Source: Apus apus (Eukaryota; Chordata; Aves; Apodiformes; Apodidae). Taken from it: a stretch of 64,000 nucleotides of DNA. The translations under genes were made by a program, and so were the position numbers. Shown one piece after another: positions 54,201 to 64,000 of this stretch; within the stretch, counting starts at the first letter, position 1, and every line of letters starts with the position of its first letter. The notes beneath the pieces are model-generated. The model was not told the DNA's origin. It searched no databases and was given only the letters and a program-made list of their open reading frames with translations. The stretch is taken from the NCBI RefSeq assembly GCF_020740795.1, contig NC_067304.1:1726056-1790055 (forward strand), written 5' to 3'.

Positions 54201-57200
54201 TGGGAGCAGGGTGCTCAGGGCAGGAACTGGTATCACTGGGGTGAGCTGGACCTGCACAGCTCACCCCAGGAGCTGCTCCCCAGGCAGAAACCCCCCTCAC
54301 ATCTCTCCCCAGCTCCATTCCTCCTCCTGGCCCAGTTGCAACTGGGCTGGGGCTGCGGTGTTGGACAGGAGAGAAGAAGAATCAGCCCCAGGGGGTTAAT
54401 GGGGAGGGGTGGGGGTTGGGGGGGAGATGCCATCATTCATGCCAGAGTGTGGCAGCCCAGCTCTTCCCGATGGGAAAAGGCTCTGGAAGGGCTGAGCACC
54501 ACCAAGGCTGGGGAAGAATCAGTTGCCTGGCTTGGCTGGATGGGAGCTCAGCAGGGAGGGTGAGGGGATGGCAGCCAGGCTCTGCTCTCCAGCAGTGTTT
54601 CCCATACCTTGGGGCTGGTGTTGTCCTTAAAGAGCAGTGAAGCCCCCTCGTGTGGGGAGCTTTGGGGGGGCTCAGCCCAACCCTCTTGTCTTCACGCCGA
54701 TGATGGTTCCCAGCTGAACTGCTGGGATGGGATTGGTTTTTTGGATTTTAGTTGGGGTCTTTTTTGTGGTTGTGTTTGTTTGTTTGTTTTTAAATCAGCT
54801 GCTTTAGGCCTTGGAGTGACCTCTCCTTGCTCCAAGATCTTCTGTGTTTCCCCTCTCCACAGGGATGGCTCCAATGGGGGGGCTGGTCCACAGCCAGGTC
54901 CCACCACAGGTGAGATGCCAGAAATGCCAGGGGAAGGACTGGTTGGTGACCTGGGGGCTCCAAGAGAAAAATCCCAGCTGTGCCCAGCTCTGGGGTAAGG
55001 AAACACCCACCCCTTGGCTGGATGTTTTGGGTTTCTTCTGGCCAGGGGTGCTCACAGGACACTGAGGGGTGGGATTGTGCTGTGTTTGGGGCAGGGGGGG
55101 GTATCCCTGCAGCATCTCCGTGGGCAGCCTGACTTGGAGAACCTCCCAGGAAGGACATGGAGCCATTTTTGTGCCTGGGTTGGCACCAAGATCCAGTGGG
55201 ATTGACTGAGATGGAGCAGCAGGTAAAAATTCCTGGGAGAAGGGAAAAACACAGGTTGGGTCTTTGCCTTCTGCTGCTCCCCACCAATCCTGGGGCAGCC
55301 CAAGCAGCTCGATGGACACCAAGGCTCAGGTGAAGGTCTCTGGGGACAGAGAGTGGCCGTTTCTGGGATGAGACGTGGAAGCAAAATTGCAGGCTGTGGG
55401 TTTGCTTGGGCTGCCCCCCAATCACTGCAGGGTGAACCCCCCCACCCTGCTCCATCTCCTGCTGCTTTGCTTCCCACATCCATCCCACGGGGCTCGTGGA
55501 CCAGTCCTGCCCTGTGTCCATTTTGAACTGGGCACCTGGCAACAAAAGCAAAAACCTATGGGTTTATTTCCACCCCCCCCACCACCCTTTTCCTTGTTCT
55601 GCCAAAGGGGATTATTAAATATCACCCCCCCCTCCTCATCCTCAGCTCTGCTCAGGGGTGACCTGGCTGTGGGGAGGAGATACCACAGGGGGTGATGGAA
55701 ATTTGGGGCAGGAGAGCTTGGTGCCTGATGGGGGGGGGGGGGAGGGGGGAGGATGCTGAAGGGATTGTTTTGCTTGGAAACGTGGCCAAAAAATAAAAAA
55801 GGCAGCATCCTGAGGCAAAAGAAGGTGTGATGTCAAATGCAGGGCTGAAAATATACCCAGGGCAGGATCACGTGGCAGCTGGTGGGACAGACACTGGTTC
55901 CCATGGGAGCTTTGGGGATCAGATGGGAAATATCCCCCCGGGGTGGAAGTCAGCAGCTTTGCTTTCTCCACTCCTTTGTTCCAGCACTTCCCAGTGAGCT
56001 GGGAGCTGTTATGCCAGGCTGGGGACAGCAGGGAGGGCTTGGGTGGCCTTGGGGGCTGCAGGTGACACCATCTGGCAGCTGGGGCTGTGGTTGCCCCGTC
56101 CCCTTTGGAGGTTCTTGGGTGGGTTTGGTGGGAAGGAGCTGCTGGTGGGGACTGGTTGGATGGGGTCTGGCTGCTTCTCCTCAGCCAAAATCCGTGCTGG
56201 GTGCCAAGTGCTGGGGGTTATCTCCCTGGGGGGGGTGATGAGCAGCTCAGAGGGGTTGGCTCAAGAGCCCAGGATATGTTGGTTTGGTTTTTTTCCCCCA
56301 GGGGTTGCTGGCTGGGGTGAAAATCCTCTGGTTTTGGCACTGGGAGCTCTGTGGAGGGTGCCAGGCAGGATGAGCATGGGAAGAACAAGCCACGTGCAGG
56401 TTTGGGCTGCATCAAAGGCCACAAAAAACTCCCTCCTCACTGGGTTGTGTCCTCCCCTTGGGTCCAGAGAAAGGGGACACGTGTCCCCTCTGAAGGAAGC
56501 TGGCCCAGAGGTAGGATGAGATCCCTGCTCCTTTGGGAATGAAGGGTGCAGGCAGCAGGAGCCCTGCAAGGAGCTGGGAGGCTGAGCAGCCCTTTGAAGG
56601 GTTTTTGTTTTCCTTCCCAAGGACAAAATATCCCAGGTGTTGGGAAAATCCCAGATCCCTGACTCAGGGAGGGCTGGATCCCTGAGGGAGAATTTTTGAG
56701 GGCCATCCCACCACAAACCCTTCATGGAGGTGGCTCAGCTGGGCAGAGAGGGGCAGGACTGGCTCTGGGCTGAGGGGAGAAAGCAAGATCACCCAAACCC
56801 TGGGCAAAACCTTCCCCAAACCCTCTCTGAAATCACTCCAAGCCCTTCCAGAAAGACCCAGCAGGGCCACCAAAACCACCTGGAGACGGAGCCAACGTGG
56901 TGCTGGTTGAATTGGCTCCGTTGCACGATGGCATGTGAAGGAAATTAAGACCAGAACTCAGGAGCAGCAGCTCTTGAAAACCACGTTGTCCTGCTGCTAA
57001 GGAGCCCTTGCCCAGGGGCCACGGGACATGGTTCTCATTCCTACGCCTGTGCTGGGGTTGATTATTTTCCCTTCTATTGTGCAGAGTCTCCTTTATTCCC
57101 TGCATGCTTGTGTCCCCCCAAACCCCGGGGGGCTGAATGAAGCAGTGTGGTTTTCTTCTTGTGCTCAGACATGGATGATTGCCTCCTCCCCAGCACCCTT

Positions 57201-57859
57201 TTGTTTTTAAGACATGATCTCCAGGCCAAAAATAGCTGATCCTCTGCTGCCCTGGGGAGAAACAGCCAACAGGTGAGTGCACAGAGGGGCCCCAGGGCTG
57301 GTTTCTTCCACATCACTATGAAATGGTAGATCTTTATTTTAAAGGTCATTTTCTTCATGGTTTTTTTTCCTGGTGTTTCCAGCTGGCTGACTGGTATTTG
57401 CCCCTCTCCTGGGGGACACAGTTCTCTGTGGGGTTGTCATCTGGCTCTTGGGTGATCCAGAAGGTTTGGGAGCCCTTGGAAGTGCCACCACGTCTGCGTG
57501 GGCTCGGTGGTCACCACCCCAAGGTGTCCCTGCAGCACCTGGTGAGGGTGAGGATGAGGATGGAGCATCTCCAAGATGGGCAGGGCAAATCCAAAGGGAA
57601 TGCCCTGGTCTGGCTGTGCCACCACCTCACTCGTGTCCTCGGGCACGTCCCTTAGCCACGAGAGAAGCAGCTTGGCAGGGTGAATTGGAACCCTGGGGTG
57701 GAAAAATGCTCCATAAGAGCCAAAAATTCCTCTGCTCTGAGTCAGGCCAGGCTCTCCTTGCCCTTCCCAGGCTCCTTTCCCTCCGTGTTAGCAACTCCTG
57801 GCCCTGAATGAGCCACGACAGGCCTGGGCTTTGCAGCCAAACACACACTTAGAAACCAG

Positions 57860-58080
57860 AGGGCATTATCCCTTCCAATTATTATCACTTGAATGTAGGT
57901 CATCTTGACAGCTTAGGTGGAAAACCATCATCTGAGCAGGCTGACAGCTCCATGTCCTCTTAATTCCCCCAACCCTCCTTTCTGCACCCTTCTTTGGGGG
58001 GAAAAATCCAGGTTTAGGAGCCATTTCACCCGGCGGAGGAGGCGTGAAGGGTAAATTGAAAGGAAGGTAAATAATTAAGG
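57860..58080. promoter_or_regulatory. Candidate regulatory element
   Basis: Non-repetitive and AT-richer, with CCAATTATTATCACTTGAATG, CTTGACAGCTTAGG (a TGACAG TALE-type site) and GGTAAATAATTAAGG at its end. Function inferred. Confidence 0.3.
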
Positions 58081-58499
58081 GTGGTCCCTGTGGCTGGGAA
58101 GGGTTTAGGGGGGATGATGGGGTGGGAAATGCATCTCCCTGTGCTGGTGATATCCAAAGTGTTGGGGGGTGTGCAGGGAGGGATTCACTCATCCAAGTGT
58201 TTGGCCTTTTCCTGCTTCTGGTCCCTCCCTGTCCATCCAGCCTTGTCTGTCTTTCCCTTCCCTCAGTTTTTTTTTCCAGGCTGCAAGGCTGTTTGGAAAC
58301 CCAGGTTTTGCTGCATCCCTCCTGGGAAGAACCACTCCCTCCAAACCTCCCTGCTGGGTTTTTTTTCATCCCTGAACTGCAACTTCCCTCCCTTCCAAAA
58401 AAAAAACCTCGGCGGTGCCTCCCCCCACCTCAAACCCCCCCCTCCCCTGGGCCCAGCCCGAGGAATGAATGGGTTGGTGGCCCTGTGATGCCATTTCCA

Positions 58500-58870
58500 T
58501 GGTGACAGATGGCAGCTGAAGATGCTGGGATCAGGGTCACATGAGAGCAGTGGTAAATTCAGCTGGTTATTTATAGGCTGCTGCTGCTCCAGCGTTTTAT
58601 GGAAATGCGTCTCTCTCAGCCCTTCCCTGGCTCTCCAGGGCACTGCTCTTCCAGGAGAGATATTACTCATGCCCTGTTTTAATCCAGACTGTTCCTGCTG
58701 CTCAGGCTGGTGTTGGAAAAGTACCGGGCTCTCAGGATTTTGGAGTATTTTTAATTTGTTGGGCTTTTCTTTTTGAGCCGGCGACGCAGCCAGAGCCAGA
58801 GCTTCTTGCGTCGGTACGTGGCGTCTTCTGGAGTCATCTGCTGTGTCTGAAAGCTGAAATTTTTGGTCCA
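58500..58870. promoter_or_regulatory. Candidate regulatory element with E-box and TGACAG motifs
   Basis: TGACAGATGGCAGCTG combines a TALE-type TGACAG with E-boxes CAGATG and CAGCTG within 20 bp. Further on are TTATTTATAGG, TTTTATGGAAATGCG and a CpG-bearing segment (gccggcgacgcagcc). Repeat-free. Function inferred. Confidence 0.3.
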
Positions 58871-59080
58871 CGTTTGTGGCAGAGCCCAGAGCCAGCCTTA
58901 GTTGGTCTTTTGTGGTTTTTTTTTTCAGCTCTGTTAGAGCTGGGGATCTTTCTGTGCCTCAGTTTCCCAACAGGCAGCACAGGTTGGCGAGGTGCGGCCG
59001 CCTGAAGGGAGAGCTTGAATCCTCAGGGGAGGGTTTGTGACACCTCCAGGTGCCACTGAGACAAGCATGACCCTGGATCT

Positions 59081-59400
59081 GAGTACCTGAAGGGGCTCCA
59101 GGGAAGCTGGGGAGGGGCTTGGGACAAGGGCAGGGAGGGATGGGATGAGGGGGAGGGATGAAAACTGGGAGAGGGAGATGGAGGTTGGAGATGAGGAGGG
59201 AATTCTTGGCTGTGAGGGTGGTGAGAGCCTGGCCCAGGTTGCCCAGGGAAGCTGTGGCTGCCCCATCCCTGGCAGTGTTGAAGGGCAGGTTGGATGGGGC
59301 TTGGAGCAGCCTGGGCTGGTGGGAGGTGTCCCTGCCCATGCAGGGGGCTGGATCTAGATGACCTTTAAAGTCTCTTCCAACCCAAACCACCCCACGATAT
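59081..59400 (+). mobile_element. CR1 LINE 3' fragment, main subfamily
   Basis: Sense copy from 'acctgaaggggctccaggga' to 'caaaccaccccacgatatgg'. The terminal octamer is mutated. Confidence 0.92.
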
Positions 59401-60145
59401 GGTCTGTCCCCTCCCTGACTTGAGCAGGCTCAGCCCTGCTCCACGCTGCCATGTGGGAGCTAAATGGCTGCTCCAGCCCCTCATAATAAGGTTACTAGTT
59501 TCCTTCTGCTTAAACCCCCTTAAGAAGGTCACTCGATCTGCTTTGGTTTAACCCCAGATGCTGCAGAGAGCTTTACACTGCTGGCACTTGCAGCCAGGGC
59601 CTCTGTGGGTCCCTGTCCCCAGCCCCCCCACCCTGAGCTTGTACCCATCTCCCCATGGAGCCAGCTCTGGGACTCGAGAAAAATCCCCATCTTTGAACAT
59701 TAGGAAGTTTCTCTCCAGCAGCAGGACCCTTCTCCCATCTCTGGGCTCTTCCCAGTACCTGGGACAAGCTGGAGGTGGCTCTGCCACTGGGGTGGCTGTC
59801 ACCTTGTCTCCATGGGGAAGAGTCTGTCTGAATTTTATGGAGGAGGAAACTCCTCCACACCCCAGGATGGTCTCCTGGCCCCTTTCTCCCATGGCTTGGT
59901 TCCAGATCTCTGACTGTACCCAGAACCCTGGGCAGCCAGGTGGGAGAGGGGCAGGGACTGTCTCCTCACTTGGGTCGAGGTCCCCATGGAGGTGGGGAGG
60001 TGATGCTCTGCAGGGCACCTTTCTCTCTCCCTGCTGTAAAGACCTGCCATTTCCTGTCCCTTGCATGTCCCCAGAGGAGGGGGGAAGGGACCCCATCGAT
60101 GTCCTGGCTGTCTCCCAGCTCCAAGCCTTCAACTTGTAGAAGCTC
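59401..60145. other. Unique intergenic DNA
   Basis: No gene recognised. Confidence 0.5.
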
Positions 60146-60780
60146 CAAGTCGTCTTCCCAGCCCCAGCCTTTCCTTCCCTCCCCAGCCCCAGCCTTTCCT
60201 TCCCTCCCCAGCCCCAGCCTTTCCTTCCCTCCCCAGCCCCAGCCTTTCCTTCCCTCCCCAGCCCCAGCCTTTCCTTCCCTCCCCAGCCCCAGCCTTTCCT
60301 TCCCTCCCCAGCCCCAGCCTTTCCTTCCCTCCCCAGCCCCAGCCTTTCCTTCCCTTCCCTCCCCAGCCTTTCCTTCCCTTCCCTCCCCAGCCCCCTTTCC
60401 TCCCCAGCCCCAGCCCCCTTTCCTCCCCAGCCCCAGCCCCCTTTCCTCCCCAGCTCCAGCCCCCTTTCCTCCCCAGCTCCAGCCCCCTTTCCTCCCCAGC
60501 TCCAGCCCCCTTCCCTCCCCAGCTCCAGCCCCCTTCCCTCCCCAGCTCCAGCCCCCTTCCCTCCCCAGCTCCAGCCCCCTTCCCTCCCCAGCTCCAGCCC
60601 CCTTTCCCTCCCCAGCTCCAGCCCCCTTCCCTCCCCAGCTCCAGCCCCCTTCCCTCCCCAGCTCCAGCCCCCTTCCCTCCCCAGCTCCAGCCCCCTTCCC
60701 TCCCCAGCTCCAGCCCCCTTCCCTCCCCAGCCCCAGCCCCCTTTCCTCCCCAGCTCCAGCCTTTCCTTCCCTCCCCAGCC
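60146..60780. repeat. Pyrimidine-rich minisatellite in two sections (24-bp, then ~22-bp)
   Basis: First 'cccagccccagcctttcctt' plus 'ccct' (about 8 copies to 60,360), then 'cccagctccagcccccttcc' plus 'ct' (about 17 copies). One family has changed into the other. Both strands carry long spurious ORFs (Pro/Ser-rich on +, Gly/Ala/Glu/Leu-rich on -). Confidence 0.95.
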
Positions 60781-61815
60781 TGGATTCTGCTCTCCAAGCT
60801 CCCATCTCCTCTCCACCCGTGAGCACCATCCCCAGGAAGATCAGTGACAAGCTGCCACACTTCAAACTCAGGAAGCCTCAAGAGAGCTCACAAAGGCTGA
60901 GGACAAACCAAAGGAGCTCCTGGCAGGATCTGACCCACCCTCCAACCCCTCCTAGTTGGTTTCCATCACCCTCACCCCCACCGAGGTGCAGCAGCCCCTG
61001 GGAGATGTGAGGAGGCACCACAAGAAGTGGAGCAGGTGCCAGGGATAAATCACAATCTGCCTTTTCCCCTCCCAGTGCCACGTGGAGCTGCTTTTCCCCT
61101 GCCCAGGGTGGGGAAAGGGACAGGTTTAATGGAGTGTGGCTTCAAACCTCCCCGGGGGGACAGGAGGGAGAGTTACAACCCTGGCTCTGGGGAGCTGGAG
61201 CCCAGAACAGGCACTGGCTGAGCTCCCAAGTATCTGCAAGGATTGATCATTTTGTGCCTAATAGGCTGGAAAAGGAAACAAATCCAAAGGCCAGGAAATG
61301 TGCTTAAACCTTGAGATCCAGGAGCTGGAAGGAACGTGGTTTGGAGCTGGATGTCTCAATCCTCTGGGGTTTGTCTCTTCCAAATGTGTTTTACCTCCTG
61401 TCGGGGTTTCTCACTGGCCCAGGAGCCTGGAGACTGGTACCAGTATCCCCAGCACCAGTAACACACAGGTTGGAGAAATGTATCCAGGCTCCACTGCTGG
61501 GGTTTGGGTGGGCTGAGGAGTTTTTGGGTGGGCTGAGGAGTTTTTGGGTGGGCTGAATTTGGATTTTCAGGCCCCAGAGGCCTTCATGATTTCCATCAGG
61601 TGTCAAACCAGCAACAAACTTCTTTGAAAGCTCCTTTACCCACCCAGTAAACCAGCCCCCCAGCCCTCTGGTTGTCCTAATCACCCCAATTAGATGTTTT
61701 CTGAGGGGGTTGGGGTGGTTGCCCCCCAGGTGAGCCTGGGGTCTCTGCAGCCAAACCACAGCCTGGCAGGGGAGCAGCTTTGGTGGCTGGAAGAGATGAA
61801 ACCCACCTGAGAGTA
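60781..61815. other. Unique intergenic DNA
   Basis: No gene recognised. A 21-bp repeat of 2.5 copies (gggtgggctgaggagttttt) is at 61,505-61,556. Confidence 0.5.
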
Positions 61816-62690
61816 ACAGAATCACAGGATCTGAGGGGTTGGAAGGGACCTGGAAAGACCACCCAGTCCAACCCCCCTGCCAGAGCAGGGGCACCCAGAG
61901 CACATCACACAGGAACGTGTCCAGGGGGGTTGGAAAGTCTCCAGAGAAGGAGACTCCACAGCCTCTCTGGGCAGCCTGTCCCAGGGCTCTGCCACCCTCA
62001 CAGGAAAGAAGTTCTTCCTGATATTCACATGGAACCTTCTGTGCTCCAGTTTGCACCCATTGCCCCTTGTCCTGTCACTGGACACCACTGAACAAAGCCT
62101 GGCTCTGTCCTCCTGACACTCACCCTTAACATATCTATAAACCCTGATGAGGTCGCCCCTCAGTCTCCTCCAAGCTCAAGAGCCCCAGCTCCCTCAGCCT
62201 TTCCTCATCAGGGAGATGTTCCACTCCCTCCATCATCTCTGTGGCTCTGCCCTGGACTCTTTCCAGCAGTTCCCTGTCCTTCTGGAACTGAGGGGCCCAG
62301 AACTGGACACAACATTCCAGATGTGGCCTCACCAAGGCAGAACAGAGGGGCAGGAGAACCTCCCTTGACCTACTAACCACCCCCTTTCTAACTCACCCCA
62401 GGATCCATTGGCCTTCTTGGCCACAAGGGCACATGGCTGCTCATGGTCATCCTCCTGTCCACCAGGACCCCCAGGTCCCTTTCTCCTACCCTGCTCTCCA
62501 GCAGCTCAGCCCCCAAGCTGTGCTGGTCCATGGGGTTGTTCTTCCCCAGATGCAAGACTTTGCACTTGCCCTTGTTGAATTCCATCAAGTTTCTCCCCGG
62601 GAAGAGAAGCTGGAGCTGGGGTTGGTTTGCCCTGAAGAGCTGCTTGTCCACCTGAGGAAGTACCTGGTGCCACCACATCCCACCGTGTCC
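61816..62690 (-). mobile_element. CR1 LINE 3' region, longest copy (~870 bp)
   Basis: Antisense from 'gtaacagaatcacaggatct' through 'aggaacgtgtccagggg', 'cctgatgaggtcgcccctca' and 'gcccagaactggacacaaca' to 'aagactttgcacttgccctt' and 'gttgaattccatcaagtttc', all CR1 3'-ORF/UTR hallmarks. An older subfamily, with the terminal octamer altered. Confidence 0.92.
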
Positions 62691-63082
62691 TGTCAGGATG
62701 GGGAGCTGGGACCCTTTTCCCTGCAGGGTGTCACCGCTGGCATCACAGGTGGGTTAAAAACCAATGTGAAGATCTCACCTTCCACACTGGGTTGCACCCC
62801 TTGATTGTCCTGGGGCTCAGCTTTGGCATCAGAGGGACCTGGTGTGGCTGGAGATGTGGTGTCCTCTGAACCCCAAATTGCCCCCAGGGCTTTGGGCCAG
62901 CCCTGAGCATCTCCAGCTCCAGATTTACACCCCAGTGACAGAACTGGGGGTCCTGAGCCCCCCTCCTGCCTCCCTCTGGGCTCCGAGACAAGGCAGCAAA
63001 CTCTCCTTGGAGAATAAAGGGGTGCCCAGGTCCCTCCCCAGTGTCCCCAGAGCCCTGCCCATCCCCAGGGCAGAGCCACAGC
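62691..63082. other. Unique intergenic DNA
   Basis: No gene recognised; ends at the start of the right-edge array. Confidence 0.5.
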
Positions 63083-64000
63083 AGCACCCGGGGGGGCACC
63101 TTGGGGGGGTGGGAGGACAAAACACATGATAAAGGGTGTTTTAAGGGGGCGTTTTACCTTTTCCCACCACACCGGGGGGGATAAGATACCTTATAAAGGG
63201 CGTTTTAAAGGGGTTTTACCTTATCCCACCACACCGGGGGGGATAAGACACATGATAAAGGGCGTTTTAAGGGGGTTTTACCTTTTCCTACAGCACCGGG
63301 TAGGGGGGAGACACATGATGACAGGCGTTTTAAGAGGGTTTTACCTTTTCCCACCACATCGGGGGGGCTAAGATACCTTATAAAGGGCGTTTTAAAGGGG
63401 TTTTACCCTTTCCCACAGCACTGGGGGGGGAGACACATGATAAAGGGCGTTTTAAGGGGGTTTTACCTTTTCCCACAGCACCGGGTAGGGGGGAGACACA
63501 TGATAAAGGGCTTTTTAAGGGGGTTTTACCTTATCCCACCACACCAGGGGGGATAAGATACCTTATAAAGGGCGTTTTAAGGGGGTTTTACCTTATCCCA
63601 CCACACCAGGGGGGATAAGATACCTTATCAAGGGCGTTTTAAGGGGGTTTTACTTTTCCCACAGCACTGGGGGGGGAGACACATGATAAAGGGCTTTTTA
63701 AGGGGGTTTTACCTTATCCCACCACACCGGGGGGGATAAGATACCTTATAAAGGGCGTTTTAAGGGGGTTTTACCTTTTCCCACAGCACCGGGTAGGTGG
63801 GAGACACATGATAAAGGGCTTTTTAAGGGGGTTTTACCTTATCCCACCACACCGGGGGGGGGGGGTAAGACACATGATAAAGGGTGTTTTAAGGGGGGGT
63901 TTTACCTTTTCCCACGGCACCGGGGGGGGGATAAGACACATTAGAAAGGGCGTTTTACCTTTTCCCACAGCACCGGGTGGGGAGACACATGATAAAGGGC
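63083..64000. repeat. ~62-bp tandem array reaching the window edge (~15 copies)
   Basis: Unit: 'gataaagggcgttttaaggg', 'ggttttaccttttcccacag', 'caccgggtaggggggagaca', 'cat'. Two variants alternate, one with 'caccacaccgggggggataa' and 'gataccttataaagg', the other with 'cagcaccgggtagggggg' and 'acacatgataaagg'. The array continues beyond the window. Confidence 0.95.

Larger units (their letters stand above)
54201..59080. other. Unique intergenic DNA, 4.9 kb
   Basis: No gene, CR1 or long array recognised. Short G runs occur at 55,731-55,745. The segments 57,860-58,080 and 58,500-58,870 look like possible regulatory elements. ORFs show no known domain; specifically, no SLC6-transporter motif is seen. 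Confidence 0.5.

Noticed and set aside
59548-60881. 250-422-codon Gly/Ala/Glu/Leu-rich and Pro/Ser-rich ORFs on both strands
   Set aside because: Produced by the pyrimidine-rich minisatellite at 60.1-60.8 kb.
24641-64000. Exons of SLC6A17, UBL4B or KCNC4, expected next in human synteny
   Set aside because: No peptide with SLC6 transporter, ubiquitin-like or potassium-channel motifs is visible in any frame; UBL4B is probably a mammalian retrogene in any case.
63083-64000. CRISPR-like array (regularly spaced repeats)
   Set aside because: Units are contiguous with no unique spacers, and the genome is vertebrate.

Overview
This window is vertebrate nuclear DNA, most likely from a bird. Support: more than 20 CR1 LINE 3' ends, several still carrying the ATTCTATG-type terminal octamer; compact GT-AG introns; very high GC with long G and C runs; and many minisatellites, which together look like an avian microchromosome. 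Many of the CR1 copies belong to one closely similar subfamily, so CR1 amplification was fairly recent. I cannot name the species.

Left part (1-15.5 kb): the + strand carries STRIP1 from its second coding exon to its stop codon. The twenty exons seen here encode 777 residues, which is the human length minus the roughly 60 residues of the first coding exon (outside the window). All splice sites are GT-AG and all phases match. CR1 copies sit in many introns. The 3' UTR runs to an ATTAAA at 15,499.

Middle (15.5-24.6 kb): the - strand carries a complete four-exon ALX3-type paired-class homeobox gene, tail to tail with STRIP1. STRIP1-ALX3 is also the human order. Exon phases agree, the homeodomain is intact with its intron between positions 46 and 47, and the C-terminal OAR tail is present. 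As I recall, ALX3 has been reported missing from birds, so an intact copy is the main result. Its third exon is only 63 bp, so about 22 residues that follow the homeodomain in mammals and in ALX1 are absent in frame. The locus has C-rich and G-rich minisatellites in introns 3 and 1 and a CpG-rich promoter, which would make it easy to lose in assemblies.

Right part (24.6-64 kb): no convincing protein-coding gene. In human the next genes are UBL4B and SLC6A17; I see no exon of SLC6A17, so it probably lies beyond the right edge. This intergenic span holds CR1 copies, a 5.7 kb extremely AT-rich block made of several satellite families (28.8-34.6 kb), and a run of unrelated minisatellites (21-bp, about 84-bp, GGAT/GGAG, about 20-bp, TG/G-rich and others) from 34.9 to 45.1 kb, plus arrays at 60.1-60.8 kb and 63.1-64.0 kb. 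Between them are unique stretches. Some (25.4, 37.6, 48.7, 49.5-50.0, 51.1 and 57.8-58.9 kb) contain TAATTA-like homeodomain sites or developmental-type motifs and are candidate cis-regulatory elements for ALX3.

How the parts relate: STRIP1 is a housekeeping scaffold of the STRIPAK phosphatase-kinase complex, and ALX3 is a craniofacial transcription factor. They share only their 3' boundary, where opposing poly(A) signals lie about 7 bp apart. The large gene-poor flank upstream of ALX3 is where its enhancers would be expected.
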